Assembly (NCBI GenBank): GCA_945900945.1
Contig: CAMDKL010000018.1
Location: forward strand, 1 to 55,357
Reading direction: 5' to 3'
From: Pirellula staleyi DSM 6068
GTDB lineage: Bacteria > Planctomycetota > Planctomycetia > Pirellulales > Pirellulaceae
DNA: 55,357 nt
In this document: one piece after another, positions 8,691 through 18,404 of the stretch
Layout: each line of letters begins with the position of its first letter
How positions within the stretch are numbered: the stretch's first letter is position 1
Made by a program: the position numbers and the translations under genes
The notes under the pieces: model-generated
The model's input: only the letters and a program-made list of their open reading frames with translations
Told to the model about the DNA's origin: nothing
Databases searched by the model: none

Positions 8691-8729
8691 AAACGTATTG
8701 ATTGATTTGATTCCAAGGGGGAATATGTT

Positions 8730-9749
8730 ATGAGAAAAAAACGACGCATATTGAATGTTATTCGGAGCGATGATCAAAAATCGGAAAAACGCCTAGGAAA
8801 TCGGCATTCAACGCCAGTTCCACAGACTAGAGCTTCGGACGATCGGGACACGAACGCAGCCTCGGCTCCAACAGTCACTGCATCATTACCGGTGATTTGG
8901 GTCGTTTTAGCAACCTTTTTTGCTTTGGCCGCCTTGATGTGGTCGTATTGGCCTACGTGGACATCTCTCGTTGCCGTTTGGAATCGCGAACCGGACTACT
9001 CTCATGGTTGGTTCGTCATCCCCATCACACTCTATCTTCTTTGGTCCTCTCGTGACGCCATGCCTCGCTTTCAGTCTGGCTTCCATTTGAGCGGATTGGT
9101 TTTCTTGGGGATCGTAGTCCTGATGCGTGGCTTCAGCCGATGGGCCTATTTCGATTTCATGGATGGTTGGACGATACCACTTAGCGCCATTGCGCTGGCT
9201 TGGGTGTTTTGTGGTCGGGCATGGACGGGTTGGGCTTTGCCAGCACTCGTTTTTCTATTCTTCATGATACCTTTACCTTTCCGGCTTGAGAATGAGTTAA
9301 GCCGCCCGCTTCAATTTATCGCAACGAACTTGAGCTGCTATTCACTGCAACTGCTTGGGCAACCAGCGATTGCAGAGGGAACAACCATCTTGCTCGGGGA
9401 CCAACAGTTAGAGGTTGAGCGAGCTTGTTCGGGCTTGAGAATTTTTATGGGTGTGTTTGCTTTGGCATATGTGTATGCGTTCTTGGTGAAACGAGTATGG
9501 TGGGAACGCGTCATATTTGTTTTGGCCGCCATCCCGATAGCGCTAATCTCGAACGCAACGCGAATCGTAGTCACCGGGTTTTTCTACCAATGGTTTGAGG
9601 GCGAAACGGCTCGGCGATTTACGCACGATTGGGTCGGTTTCGCAATGATCGTGTTTGCTGGCGGGCTTTTTGGATTGCTGTTGTTTTACATGCGTTGTCT
9701 TGTTCGGGATACCGAGTCGCTGGACCAGCTGGCGCTGCAACGAGTTTAG
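8730..9749 (+). CDS. exosortase (transpeptidase-like sorting protease for PEP-CTERM proteins)
   Basis: The 339-residue protein has a hydrophilic N-terminal extension of about 50 residues and then seven to eight membrane segments. The three conserved exosortase residues are visible: Cys233 in ACSGL, Arg278 in NATRI and His299 in THDWVGF. By analogy with sortases it cleaves PEP-CTERM signals and anchors or releases the protein at the outer face of the inner membrane. The start is well supported: AAGGGGGA lies 7 bases before the ATG. Unlike many exosortases it is not fused to EpsI; that gene is separate at 16811. I cannot assign the Xrt subfamily; XrtU, described from planctomycetes, is one possibility. 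Its likely substrates are encoded at 17670 and 18397. Confidence 0.92.
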   Translation: MRKKRRILNVIRSDDQKSEKRLGNRHSTPVPQTRASDDRDTNAASAPTVTASLPVIWVVLATFFALAALMWSYWPTWTSLVAVWNREPDYSHGWFVIPITLYLLWSSRDAMPRFQSGFHLSGLVFLGIVVLMRGFSRWAYFDFMDGWTIPLSAIALAWVFCGRAWTGWALPALVFLFFMIPLPFRLENELSRPLQFIATNLSCYSLQLLGQPAIAEGTTILLGDQQLEVERACSGLRIFMGVFALAYVYAFLVKRVWWERVIFVLAAIPIALISNATRIVVTGFFYQWFEGETARRFTHDWVGFAMIVFAGGLFGLLLFYMRCLVRDTESLDQLALQRV

Positions 9750-9834
9750 CGTTTTTAAAGTCAAATTAGTATTATTGATTGCAAATGAATTTTGAAGGCC
9801 GCTTCGGTGGCTGAAAGGTAATTAGGTCAGCAAA

Positions 9835-12072
9835 ATGAATGAGGATCTCCGAAAGGATGCTATGGAACTAACAACAAGACTAGAAAAACAGACTCGACCG
9901 ACGGTCAGTTCGAAACCCAAATCAATGGCACGGCAGGTCCAACATGGATTGCCCGCAATGGATTTATTGTTTTTTTTAGGGGTCGTGCGCAAGGGTTGGT
10001 TTTGGATTATTCCAGTTGGCCTATTGCTCGCCGGATTGACTTGTGGAGCTGTGCTGGCCCTCTTTCGACCAACGTACGAAGCGAGATTCCGTCTCGAGGT
10101 GGACCTAGCCAACTATGTTGTGTTTAAGGAAGCCAAAAATTACACCAACGAATTTATCGATCTCCAACGAGCCATCTTGCTCGGCAATAACGTGTTGGAA
10201 AAATCTTTAGCAGACCAAAGCGTTTCGTCATTGAAGCGCATTGCGAATGCAAAGGATCCCGTCCAAGAGCTGCGAAAAAACGTCAAGGTAGTTTCCGTAG
10301 CTGGAAACCGATTGATGGACGTAAAGTTTTCCGATTTGGACCCAACCACTGCAGCCCGTGTGGTGAATACCGTGGTTGACGAATATTTGCGAGCCCGTCT
10401 TACGATGGAGCAGATAAGGACTTCTGGACAGGAACGGAAAGTCATGGCGGCGTTACAAAAGTCGGAATCGGAGGTGGAATCCGCAAAGCATCGCGTTCGC
10501 GATCTGAGCCTGCAGTCTGTCAAATCGGAAAACGTTGTCGGTGAATCCATTAGTGGGCGAATCGATACGACCTATCTGGACGATTTACGGATGAAACGAA
10601 TGGAGATGATGAGCCAGTTGGCTATCCTTGACCTGAATTTTGCAGAGGCCAAATCTTCGTACGAAAGTGAAAGCAAAGAGGATTCGTCCAATAAGGTACC
10701 GGTTCAAGGTGTTTCGGATGCAGTATTGGAAAACGACCTGATTGTATTGGCCGCCAAGAATCGCGTTACTGCCGCCGAACGAGATTTAGAAGATCTCGCA
10801 GAAACGTCCAATATTGGATCGAAAAACCCTGTCTACATTCGGGCCGTGCAAAAGATCGTTTCGATGCGTGCAGAAGTGGTGAATATAAAGAATCTTCGTC
10901 GTATCGAATTGGATTCCCGAGGTGATTTAGTACCACTGGACACTCGTCGGATTCGATTGGAGCAGTTGCAGTCGCAGGTTTCCGAGTTGCGAACTCGCAA
11001 AGCAACGATCGAAAATCAAATCCGAGAATACATGGTTTCATTGAAGCTGTCCAACGCCAGTTCGACCGATCTACAGTTTGCGGAAGCGGATTTGGAGGAG
11101 TGGAACGCGATTCGCGCTACGGTGCATAACCGTCAAATTGAGTTGCAGACGGAACGTGAAGCGAATGATTCGGTCCGTGAGTTGGAGCGAGCGATTCCAC
11201 CTCGATTGCCAGTTGAGGATTTGCCCTACAAGCAGCTTGCGATGGCAGCAGCGGGCGGACTTTTCTTTCCCTTATTGCTAGGTGTCCTACTGGAGATTCG
11301 TTCGCGTAAAGTGGACGATGCGGGTCAACTCGAGGCGCGTAGTCAGTTAGCCGTCCTCGGAGAGATCGCAATGATCCCTGTTCGATCGAACCGACGGGGG
11401 CACATTGGTTCTGGAAACAATCGAGAATTGCGACTCTTTGAGGAGAGCATAGACTCCCTCTCCACGACGCTAATATTAAGAGAAAATCTGCGAGACTACA
11501 ACGTTTTCGCGGTAACGAGCGCACTGTCGGGCGAAGGAAAGACGAGCGTATCTTGCCAATTGGCTGTTAGTATTTCACGCGCAACTGGCAAGAGAGTTTT
11601 GCTCATCGATGGCGATCTTCGATCCCCGGATGTACACCATGTTTTCGGCCGAGAGATGACTGCCGGTTTAGTTGGCTACCTCAACGGAGAAATTGGATGG
11701 CGCGACGCTGTCGACAGCGATTGGAACGACACAGTGCATCTTTTGTCCGCGGGACATTTACGTGGTAGCCCGCACCGACTTTTGAATGGCGCGGCTTTAG
11801 AAACGCTAATCGCCGAGGCACGACTGGATTACGACTACATTATTATCGATACACCACCGGTTTTGCCAGCCAGCGAAGCGTTGCTTTTTGCGAGATCTGC
11901 GGATGTCTGTTTGGTATGTGCATTGAGAGATAGGAGCCGAATCGATCAACTGATACAGGCCTATCATCGACTAGAATCCGCCGGTGCTCGAGTCGCTGGG
12001 TCCGTGCTCTCGGGCGTTCCATCGCGGGAATACGCGAGCTATTACGGCGAGTACTACACGAGCAAAGGATGA
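9835..12072 (+). CDS. polysaccharide chain-length regulator and tyrosine autokinase (Wzz/BY-kinase)
   Basis: This 745-residue protein joins a Wzz-type chain-length domain to a bacterial tyrosine kinase. Two membrane segments (about 50-75 and 465-485) bracket a periplasmic coiled-coil region. The cytoplasmic kinase has Walker A at A563-S571 (SGEGKTS), Walker A' near LLIDGDLRSPD, and Walker B at YIIIDTPP. The C-terminus carries five tyrosines (733, 736, 737, 740, 741), the usual autophosphorylation cluster. In Wzc/ExoP systems this protein controls polymerisation and export of polysaccharide. The exosortase ends 85 bases upstream. The expected outer-membrane exporter and glycosyltransferases are absent from the window, so they must be encoded elsewhere. 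Confidence 0.92.
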   Translation: MNEDLRKDAMELTTRLEKQTRPTVSSKPKSMARQVQHGLPAMDLLFFLGVVRKGWFWIIPVGLLLAGLTCGAVLALFRPTYEARFRLEVDLANYVVFKEAKNYTNEFIDLQRAILLGNNVLEKSLADQSVSSLKRIANAKDPVQELRKNVKVVSVAGNRLMDVKFSDLDPTTAARVVNTVVDEYLRARLTMEQIRTSGQERKVMAALQKSESEVESAKHRVRDLSLQSVKSENVVGESISGRIDTTYLDDLRMKRMEMMSQLAILDLNFAEAKSSYESESKEDSSNKVPVQGVSDAVLENDLIVLAAKNRVTAAERDLEDLAETSNIGSKNPVYIRAVQKIVSMRAEVVNIKNLRRIELDSRGDLVPLDTRRIRLEQLQSQVSELRTRKATIENQIREYMVSLKLSNASSTDLQFAEADLEEWNAIRATVHNRQIELQTEREANDSVRELERAIPPRLPVEDLPYKQLAMAAAGGLFFPLLLGVLLEIRSRKVDDAGQLEARSQLAVLGEIAMIPVRSNRRGHIGSGNNRELRLFEESIDSLSTTLILRENLRDYNVFAVTSALSGEGKTSVSCQLAVSISRATGKRVLLIDGDLRSPDVHHVFGREMTAGLVGYLNGEIGWRDAVDSDWNDTVHLLSAGHLRGSPHRLLNGAALETLIAEARLDYDYIIIDTPPVLPASEALLFARSADVCLVCALRDRSRIDQLIQAYHRLESAGARVAGSVLSGVPSREYASYYGEYYTSKG

Positions 12073-12186
12073 GACACATACCAAGGATGAGAATAGTGTT
12101 GTCAATCTTGTTTTTTATCTAGATGGACATTGTCTCTTTATGAACGGAATCCATATGAACCTACCTCATTTCGCATTCGCCAAAAT

Positions 12187-15100
12187 ATGAAACAACGCAA
12201 TTTAGACAATATACGAAATCGTCGTATCCTTAATTGGCCGCTGGCGATGGGATCACTGCTCGTGATTGCCATCCTCGTGCCCTCGACCATTTTGTTGCAC
12301 AATGCACAATTGACGGGAGTTACGCAGGCTATGCTGACTCTCATTCAAACGCATCGTGAAAACGAAGAGTGGGATAAAGCGGCGACCTACACACAACGGT
12401 ACTTGCTGTTGCGTCCGGAGGATGGCGAAAGGAAAATTGAGCTAGCGGAGCTCTTCGACAAGACTGCAGCGTCGGTGCCGCAGATTCAAAGAGTAATCAC
12501 TTTGCAATCGATTGCAATCGGAGCCTGTGAAGCCAACAAGGCGCTCGAACCCAAAGCCGAATCGATTCGACGTAGGATGACCGAACGGTTGATGCAGGTC
12601 GCTCGCTTTGAGGATGCCTTGGACCAGATCGGCAAGATTGCCGGTCCGACTCCTGATTTTGAACTAGAGCAATGGTTAGCTATTTGCCGATATCGATTGG
12701 CCATCGATAAGAGAACTCACAGTCTTCCGGTTGCTACTCAGTCGAGGCTTCCTGAGTGGTTCAGTTCACTAAATGAAATGAATGTAATCGATCTATTGCA
12801 AAAGGCATTGATCGACAACCCAGGCAACGTTCCATTGAGTAGGACATTGTCCGAGGCCTGCCTTGGCGATCCCGAGTTCTTGCGTGGTTCGCAACTCGAC
12901 GGGGAGTCCATCCAAGAATTAAAGAAACGGGCTGTCTCGATCGCAGATCGAATGCTCGCGGTACATCGCGAAGAAGTGAGTGTCTGGTTGTCCCATTTCT
13001 CCGTTTTGTCTCAGATAGATCGGATCGCTGCCGAATCGGACATTCAACAGGCATTGGTTCTGGCACCCGATGATCCACAGGTCTTGATGCAAGCGGGGGA
13101 TCATTTCCTGCAGCGTTCTAAGTCGGCAAATTTGAGTTCCGAACTAGCCCAAAAAGATGCTTGGCTTGAACAGTCGGAACGGTATCTGAAGCGCGTTCGC
13201 GAAAAAGCGAGTACTCGTGATGCGAACCTGTTTCTGACGCTGGGCGAGGTACTCATCGAACAAAATAGGTTGGACGAGGCGATCGAGATTTGGCGAGACG
13301 GGATTCGCATTGGTGCACCACCTGTCACTAACTTGCATTTTCGAATAGTAGAAACGTTGTTAAAGCAAAAGAATTACGATAAGGCGTTGGTTGAGCTTCA
13401 GTCAATGGACGAATCGATTCGTCGCGATGGGCCATCGTTGCCTCGCAACTATCAGAATTCGGTAGTCCGTGTCGGTAAACAGCAGTGGGCCTCATACTAT
13501 GTCGCCAAGGGAGACTTCCGATTAGCCATCGGGATGATGGAACAGGTTGTTTCCAGAAATCGAGAATTGGATGCAATCAATCAGGCCGAGATTTGGGGCT
13601 TTCTTGCGTCTGCTTATTACCAAATGGGGCAGTGGGATCGTTCGGCATCCGCGTTTGAGCAAGCGGTCGTACTTGCACCCACGGTTGCACAGTTCCGACG
13701 AGGTGCCGCGTCCGCTTGGTTTGCCGCTCAGCGATTCAATGAGAGTCTGAAACAGCTCCAGTTCATTGAATTCAAGTCCGGTGCAGACTGGATTCTGATT
13801 GCGGAGACGGTGCTAGAGATGCAACGTCGGCAGCGACCGGACGCTGGTCTTTGGAACGTTCTCGATAATTGCTTGTTCGAAGCGGGGCGAATGTTAAAAG
13901 AGAAACCAGAATCGTTTGATCGCCCCTGGTTACTGGATTTGTTGAGCATAGACGCAGCGGTTTTGCGATCTGAGCCTGACAGCCTGCGATCCACCTACCT
14001 TTTGTCCTCTGAGAAACTCGTGGAATTGTGTAAGCAATTTCCTAAATCGGACGATCTTTGGTATCGGGCGATATCCAGAATGCGAAAATGGGGCGAAACG
14101 AAAAACAGCGGCGAGCTCCTTGCTGAGCTGCGCGGTCGAGCGCAGGACAGCGTGGAGAGTGCGCTGGGTCAGGCTGAGTTCTTGATCCAGGACGGCAAAG
14201 CAGACGAAGCGAGACAAGTGATTCAAGCACGTTTGGATAAAGAGCCGAACAACGAGACATTGTTGCGGGCGATCGTTCAGTTGAGCTCAGGTAGTGACGC
14301 GATCGACGACATCAACAACAAGTCGGGTGACTCATTCGCCAAGCTGCGGTCTTTGTCCGATTTGGCTCTCAAAACACCTGTGATTCTCGACCTATCCGAG
14401 TTGCAAAACCCGACGACGGTTGACCAACGCGTTTCAGTATGGAACTCTCGAGCAGAAAAGCTTGAAAAACGGTTGCGAGAGATCGAAGGAGATGCGGGGA
14501 CGGAATGGCGGTATATGCGTGCCCGCCGGTTGCTAACCGTAGCATCGTTCGCAAAAGCGAAAGACTATTCCGAGGCAATTGAGATTAGCAATTACCTCGA
14601 TCGCCAGCGGCCACAATGGACGGCAACGCATGTGCTGTTGGGGATGTTGGCGGAACGTCAGGACAAAATACCATTTGCAATTAAAGAATTTACTCGCGCT
14701 ATCCAGTTGGGTGTGCAGGATATAGGCATTTTCGAGCGGCTGGCGGAAATGCTTTATCGACAGGGGATGCTAGCCGAGGCGAGTGCCTTGATTGAGCGAC
14801 TGGGAGACCGAGCCAATGAATCCAGTCGGCTGTCATCGTTGGCCATCGGACTCGCGAGCAAAAGCAAGTCCGACGCCTTGGGGGTGGCAAAGTCAGGAAC
14901 GATTGCTCGGCCAGGCGACCCGTTGGCTTGGGTATGGTACGCCCAAATGTTAGAAGTAACATCCCGCGCAAGCGATGAAAGCCAACGCGTTTCTTGTATC
15001 ACCGAAGCACAAAGTGCATTGGATCGAGCAAATCAACTTACCAACAACAGCGATATAAGAGTTTTAAGCGCAGAGTTCAATTTCTATCTCGGCTCAAAAC

Positions 15101-16752
15101 AACTTTCGAAAAGCGACGAGGTCATCGAACGGATCAAAGCGCTGCAAGAGATTCCCGCGCCGCTTCGATGGACAACTTTAGCCCAGATGTACCAGATACT
15201 TAATAAACTAGATTTGGCGGTTGAATCCTATGAACAGGCTATTTCTTCCGGTGGGGATCGAAAAGAAATTGGCAGTCGCCTCTCTCAGATGTTCTTGTTG
15301 CAGGGAAATCGAGATCAAGCGATTGAACGGATGGAAGCAATCAACAAAGAGTTTCCAGCAGACACGACAGTAAAGCGATCGCTCGCGACCCTACTTGCTG
15401 CTCGTGGGTACCAAGAGGACTGGAAAAAAGTGAACTTGCTTTTAACGGGATCGCAATCGAGTTACGTACCAGATGACCTTCGATTGCAGGCAGAGTTATT
15501 TGCGCAAAAAGGCTCTCAAAGCGACCTTGCTCAAGCTCAGCTTTTGTTGGAACGACTTGTCGACGATCCAAACAATCGGACGGATCAAGATCGATTTCGT
15601 CTTGCATCGGTGTATCTGCGAAATGCTAGAGTGTTGGTTTTGAAGGACAGTAACTCGAACCAATCCAGGCAGTTGCAGGAGTCAGCCGCACGGCAGCTCA
15701 AAATGGCTGCTTCTGGCCTCCAACCTACTCCGGACTACATTTATGCATACGCTGATTTCTTGCTTGAACAGGGGCGCAATGGAGAGGCGTCGGAGCAATT
15801 GGATCGTTTAAGTCTTTTAGCTCCGGATGGATTCTCGAGCATTTTGCTAAAAGCAAGATTGCAGTTTTTGGATAAGAAAGAAGCAGAAGCGAAGCGGACT
15901 ATTCTCAATTGGCTAGAAGTTCGGCGTAAGGAGATTACTAATCGGGAAAACGATTCTCGATTGGCAGAACTATTGCTGAAGTCAGGGCAAGCGCTGGCTA
16001 TGGTAAAGGCAGACACGGAATCAGAGAAGGTCCTTCGCGAGGCCTATGAACTGGACGATCGGCTTGGAATGGACTACGTGCGAAGTTTGTCGCGTTCGCA
16101 GGATTCCATTTCTAGAAATAACGCGATCGAATTCTTGGTCGAGAGAATCAAGAAAGCAAAAACCACGGAACCCGCGAAACTGTTAGCCGTTCTCTTGTCG
16201 GTAGGCGATTTCGATCCTGCGTTGCGAGAAAACGCCGAGTCGATTTTGATGAATATCGAGGCAGGGAATGAAAACGATGCGGATTTGCTTTTGACAGTGG
16301 CCGACATGTGGTTGTCTCAGAACCGCGTCAAGCCGGCGGTTGATACCTACCGACGCATTATTAAGATTCGCCCAAATGATGTGGTAGCGCTGAATAACCT
16401 CGCCAACCTATTGGCCGAACAGCCGGGAGCGACGGACGAGGCGATTGGCTATATAGACCAGGCGATACGCATCGCAGGTCGACAGCCGCTGCTGATCGAC
16501 ACAAAAGGAGCGATCCTTTTGTTTGGTAAACGTGTCAAAGAGGCGATACCGTTGTTCCAAGACGCCGTAGCGGCGAGCTCCGACCCGCGACTTGCTTTGC
16601 ATCTGTACGTTGCCCTCAATCGTGATGGACGAAATCAGGAAGCGGATCGCGTTCGAAATGCGTTGGACTTGAATGAATTGCGAAAAGCACTGTTAACGCC
16701 AGACGATCAAGACGAATTAGAAAAGCTTGAATCGGGAACTGCAGGAAAATAA
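12187..16752 (+). CDS. very large TPR-repeat membrane protein of the exosortase locus
   Basis: From the ATG at 12187 the protein has 1521 residues; a TTG at 12130 would add 19. An N-terminal membrane anchor (about residues 15-40, LAMGSLLVIAILVPSTILL) follows a basic start, so most of the protein should face the periplasm. The remainder is nearly all helical with many tetratricopeptide repeats, for example AEIWGFLASAYYQMGQWDRS and VVALNNLANLLAEQPGATDE. Giant TPR proteins (PrsT-like) are typical of exosortase loci, where they probably scaffold polysaccharide export. This one has a plain anchor and no lipobox. A 16-residue leader reading frame (12140-12190) overlaps the ATG start by ATGA, which could couple translation; this is speculative. 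Confidence 0.85.
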   Translation: MKQRNLDNIRNRRILNWPLAMGSLLVIAILVPSTILLHNAQLTGVTQAMLTLIQTHRENEEWDKAATYTQRYLLLRPEDGERKIELAELFDKTAASVPQIQRVITLQSIAIGACEANKALEPKAESIRRRMTERLMQVARFEDALDQIGKIAGPTPDFELEQWLAICRYRLAIDKRTHSLPVATQSRLPEWFSSLNEMNVIDLLQKALIDNPGNVPLSRTLSEACLGDPEFLRGSQLDGESIQELKKRAVSIADRMLAVHREEVSVWLSHFSVLSQIDRIAAESDIQQALVLAPDDPQVLMQAGDHFLQRSKSANLSSELAQKDAWLEQSERYLKRVREKASTRDANLFLTLGEVLIEQNRLDEAIEIWRDGIRIGAPPVTNLHFRIVETLLKQKNYDKALVELQSMDESIRRDGPSLPRNYQNSVVRVGKQQWASYYVAKGDFRLAIGMMEQVVSRNRELDAINQAEIWGFLASAYYQMGQWDRSASAFEQAVVLAPTVAQFRRGAASAWFAAQRFNESLKQLQFIEFKSGADWILIAETVLEMQRRQRPDAGLWNVLDNCLFEAGRMLKEKPESFDRPWLLDLLSIDAAVLRSEPDSLRSTYLLSSEKLVELCKQFPKSDDLWYRAISRMRKWGETKNSGELLAELRGRAQDSVESALGQAEFLIQDGKADEARQVIQARLDKEPNNETLLRAIVQLSSGSDAIDDINNKSGDSFAKLRSLSDLALKTPVILDLSELQNPTTVDQRVSVWNSRAEKLEKRLREIEGDAGTEWRYMRARRLLTVASFAKAKDYSEAIEISNYLDRQRPQWTATHVLLGMLAERQDKIPFAIKEFTRAIQLGVQDIGIFERLAEMLYRQGMLAEASALIERLGDRANESSRLSSLAIGLASKSKSDALGVAKSGTIARPGDPLAWVWYAQMLEVTSRASDESQRVSCITEAQSALDRANQLTNNSDIRVLSAEFNFYLGSKQLSKSDEVIERIKALQEIPAPLRWTTLAQMYQILNKLDLAVESYEQAISSGGDRKEIGSRLSQMFLLQGNRDQAIERMEAINKEFPADTTVKRSLATLLAARGYQEDWKKVNLLLTGSQSSYVPDDLRLQAELFAQKGSQSDLAQAQLLLERLVDDPNNRTDQDRFRLASVYLRNARVLVLKDSNSNQSRQLQESAARQLKMAASGLQPTPDYIYAYADFLLEQGRNGEASEQLDRLSLLAPDGFSSILLKARLQFLDKKEAEAKRTILNWLEVRRKEITNRENDSRLAELLLKSGQALAMVKADTESEKVLREAYELDDRLGMDYVRSLSRSQDSISRNNAIEFLVERIKKAKTTEPAKLLAVLLSVGDFDPALRENAESILMNIEAGNENDADLLLTVADMWLSQNRVKPAVDTYRRIIKIRPNDVVALNNLANLLAEQPGATDEAIGYIDQAIRIAGRQPLLIDTKGAILLFGKRVKEAIPLFQDAVAASSDPRLALHLYVALNRDGRNQEADRVRNALDLNELRKALLTPDDQDELEKLESGTAGK

Positions 16753-16810
16753 ACCTTCCAAAAACTATCATTCGAATTTAGTATTTAAAGCACACCAAAG
16801 AGGATTAAAG

Positions 16811-17500
16811 ATGTCACCGAAAATCGAGGCTGTTGCCAAGGAACCTATAACTAGTTCACCTGTTCAGGATCGACGCTGGATACTCGCGTCGCTATTCGCC
16901 ATTTCGCTGGTAGGTTTAGGTGGCTGGCTGCACGGTGAGTTAGCAAATCGCTGGGGTGTTGGGACCGATGTGATCGCACTTGGAGAACGGCTCAAGCAAG
17001 TGCCACTCGAACTCGGTTCGTGGCGGTCGCATGGGGACGATGATCTCCCCCCTACCACGCTCTCTCTTTTGGAATGCAAAGGATATCTCAATCGTACGTA
17101 CGTACATCAGGGAACAGGCGAGGTGGTAACCGTCGCGGTAATGTTTGGGCCGAAGGGTCCGATCGCGGTTCATACGCCGGAAGTATGTTACAGCAGTCAA
17201 GATGTCCAGCCGAACGAAAAGCGTCAAGCCGTACCAATGGATTACGACGGCGAGGACAATCATTTCTGGAAGTTAAGTTTTTCGAAGAACACGTTGGACA
17301 AGGGAAAACTGAGCGTGATGTACGCATGGAGCGATGGTGGAGCTTGGCAGGCTTCGGAATCGCCTCGTTTTTGGAGAACAAACTATTTGTATAAGATCCA
17401 GACGGCGACACAGGGTTTGGGCGTAAAAGATTCCTCGACCAACGAGTTTTTCCGAGCTTTTTTGCCAGAACTTAGAGTGCAAATGCGAGTCGCGGACTAA
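16811..17500 (+). CDS. epsI: exosortase-associated protein EpsI (DUF3485)
   Basis: I chose the ATG at 16811 because AGAGG stands 7 bases before it, although the frame is open back to 16727 inside the TPR gene. The 229-residue product has one N-terminal membrane segment (about 18-42) and a periplasmic DUF3485 domain. The hallmark HTPEVCY motif is at 121-127, with Cys126. EpsI is often fused to exosortase as a C-terminal domain; here it is free-standing and separated from it by two large genes. It is thought to assist exosortase-linked polysaccharide export, but its reaction is unknown. Confidence 0.88.
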   Translation: MSPKIEAVAKEPITSSPVQDRRWILASLFAISLVGLGGWLHGELANRWGVGTDVIALGERLKQVPLELGSWRSHGDDDLPPTTLSLLECKGYLNRTYVHQGTGEVVTVAVMFGPKGPIAVHTPEVCYSSQDVQPNEKRQAVPMDYDGEDNHFWKLSFSKNTLDKGKLSVMYAWSDGGAWQASESPRFWRTNYLYKIQTATQGLGVKDSSTNEFFRAFLPELRVQMRVAD

Positions 17501-17589
17501 AGCATATGACAGAACCCAGTATCACCCACCCGTATTACCGAAATGTGCGATGCAACGAATGTACTGTCGCGCTAAAGCATCAAAAGGGT

Positions 17590-17617
17590 CGATTTTGTGG
17601 AAAAGCTTGCAAAATCG
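17590..17617. other. perfect 8-bp inverted repeat before the PEP-CTERM pair
   Basis: CGATTTTG (17590-17597) pairs with CAAAATCG (17610-17617) across 12 bases. It lies 53 bases before the first PEP-CTERM start and 90 after epsI. No T-run follows, so it looks more like an operator or RNA hairpin than a terminator. Confidence 0.35.
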
Positions 17618-17669
17618 GTAGAGTTTTGATAGGCTAATGTGCTGAAAGTTTTTATGTGAGTGTCCAGTT

Positions 17670-18404
17670 ATGCATCCTGAATTACTCGAAAACATGCACA
17701 CGCACGGAAAAATTAGGTTTATTGGATTTTTGCCGTTACTGCTAGGGTTGTTGGTAAGCAGTTCGTCGAACTGTTCTGCAGCTGTAATCAGCGCTACGGC
17801 GAATCAGATTGGTTTTAGGATTGTTGGGCCTTCTGAAGCTGCAGTAAAGATTGGAACTTTTGCTTTCCCCCAGGGGGCTTCCGCTTTCACTGAAATTCGT
17901 CTTCGCATTTGGGTTGACTTGGCTGGAATTGTTTTGACCCCTAGTTCTCCACAGGTGTACTTTAGGCCTTATTCTCCAGTTTTGAATGTATTGTCCTTCT
18001 CATTCGGTGAACCTCCTCCTCCGTTCACATCCCCGTTCGACACGGACCTAAGAGTCACAAATAATACAGGTATACCGAGATTTTCAGTGGATGAGCGACA
18101 AAGTGATTGGGTTCCGCTTTCTGACGGAGATGGTACTTCGTTGGCTGCATTGGTCAATGCGGATCCGTTGGGGAGGGTGGATTTCTGGCTTTATAGTCCC
18201 ACAAAAAGGGATGTTGCCGTACCTAGCACCAGTACTACCTATAACCCGATAACGTTCCAATTAACTGAGTTTGTTCACACTGCGACGATTGAGCTTAATG
18301 AAGTCGTGCCGGAGCCTGCCTCCGCCGCTGTTTATATTGGATCGTTCGGAGTTTTTTTCTGTTCGAGGCGTTTCATTTTGAAAAGGAGGAAAAGGAATGA
18401 CTAA
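17670..18404 (+). CDS. PEP-CTERM protein 1, probable exosortase substrate
   Basis: The 244-residue protein has a signal peptide (hydrophobic core FLPLLLGLLVSSS, cleavage probably near CSA-AV) and the full tripartite C-terminal sorting signal: V213-P-E-P216, a hydrophobic stretch (AAVYIGSFGVFFC) and a basic tail (RRFILKRRKR). The mature part is rich in Thr, Ser, Pro and Phe with no domain I recognise. An alternative ATG at 17694 would give a shorter, equally plausible signal peptide. It overlaps the next gene by 8 bases, and the codons for its basic tail double as that gene's ribosome-binding site. Confidence 0.85.
   Translation: MHPELLENMHTHGKIRFIGFLPLLLGLLVSSSSNCSAAVISATANQIGFRIVGPSEAAVKIGTFAFPQGASAFTEIRLRIWVDLAGIVLTPSSPQVYFRPYSPVLNVLSFSFGEPPPPFTSPFDTDLRVTNNTGIPRFSVDERQSDWVPLSDGDGTSLAALVNADPLGRVDFWLYSPTKRDVAVPSTSTTYNPITFQLTEFVHTATIELNEVVPEPASAAVYIGSFGVFFCSRRFILKRRKRND

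Noticed and set aside
12140-12190. A 16-residue leader peptide ahead of the TPR gene.
   Set aside because: The ATGA overlap is suggestive, but there is no ribosome site, and short frames of this size arise often by chance; noted only under the TPR gene.
17597-17612. Sigma-54-like sequence before the PEP-CTERM genes (TGTGG...TTGC), as is known for some exosortase systems.
   Set aside because: The GG and GC are 8 bases apart where sigma-54 sites need 10, and the match is explained by the inverted repeat.
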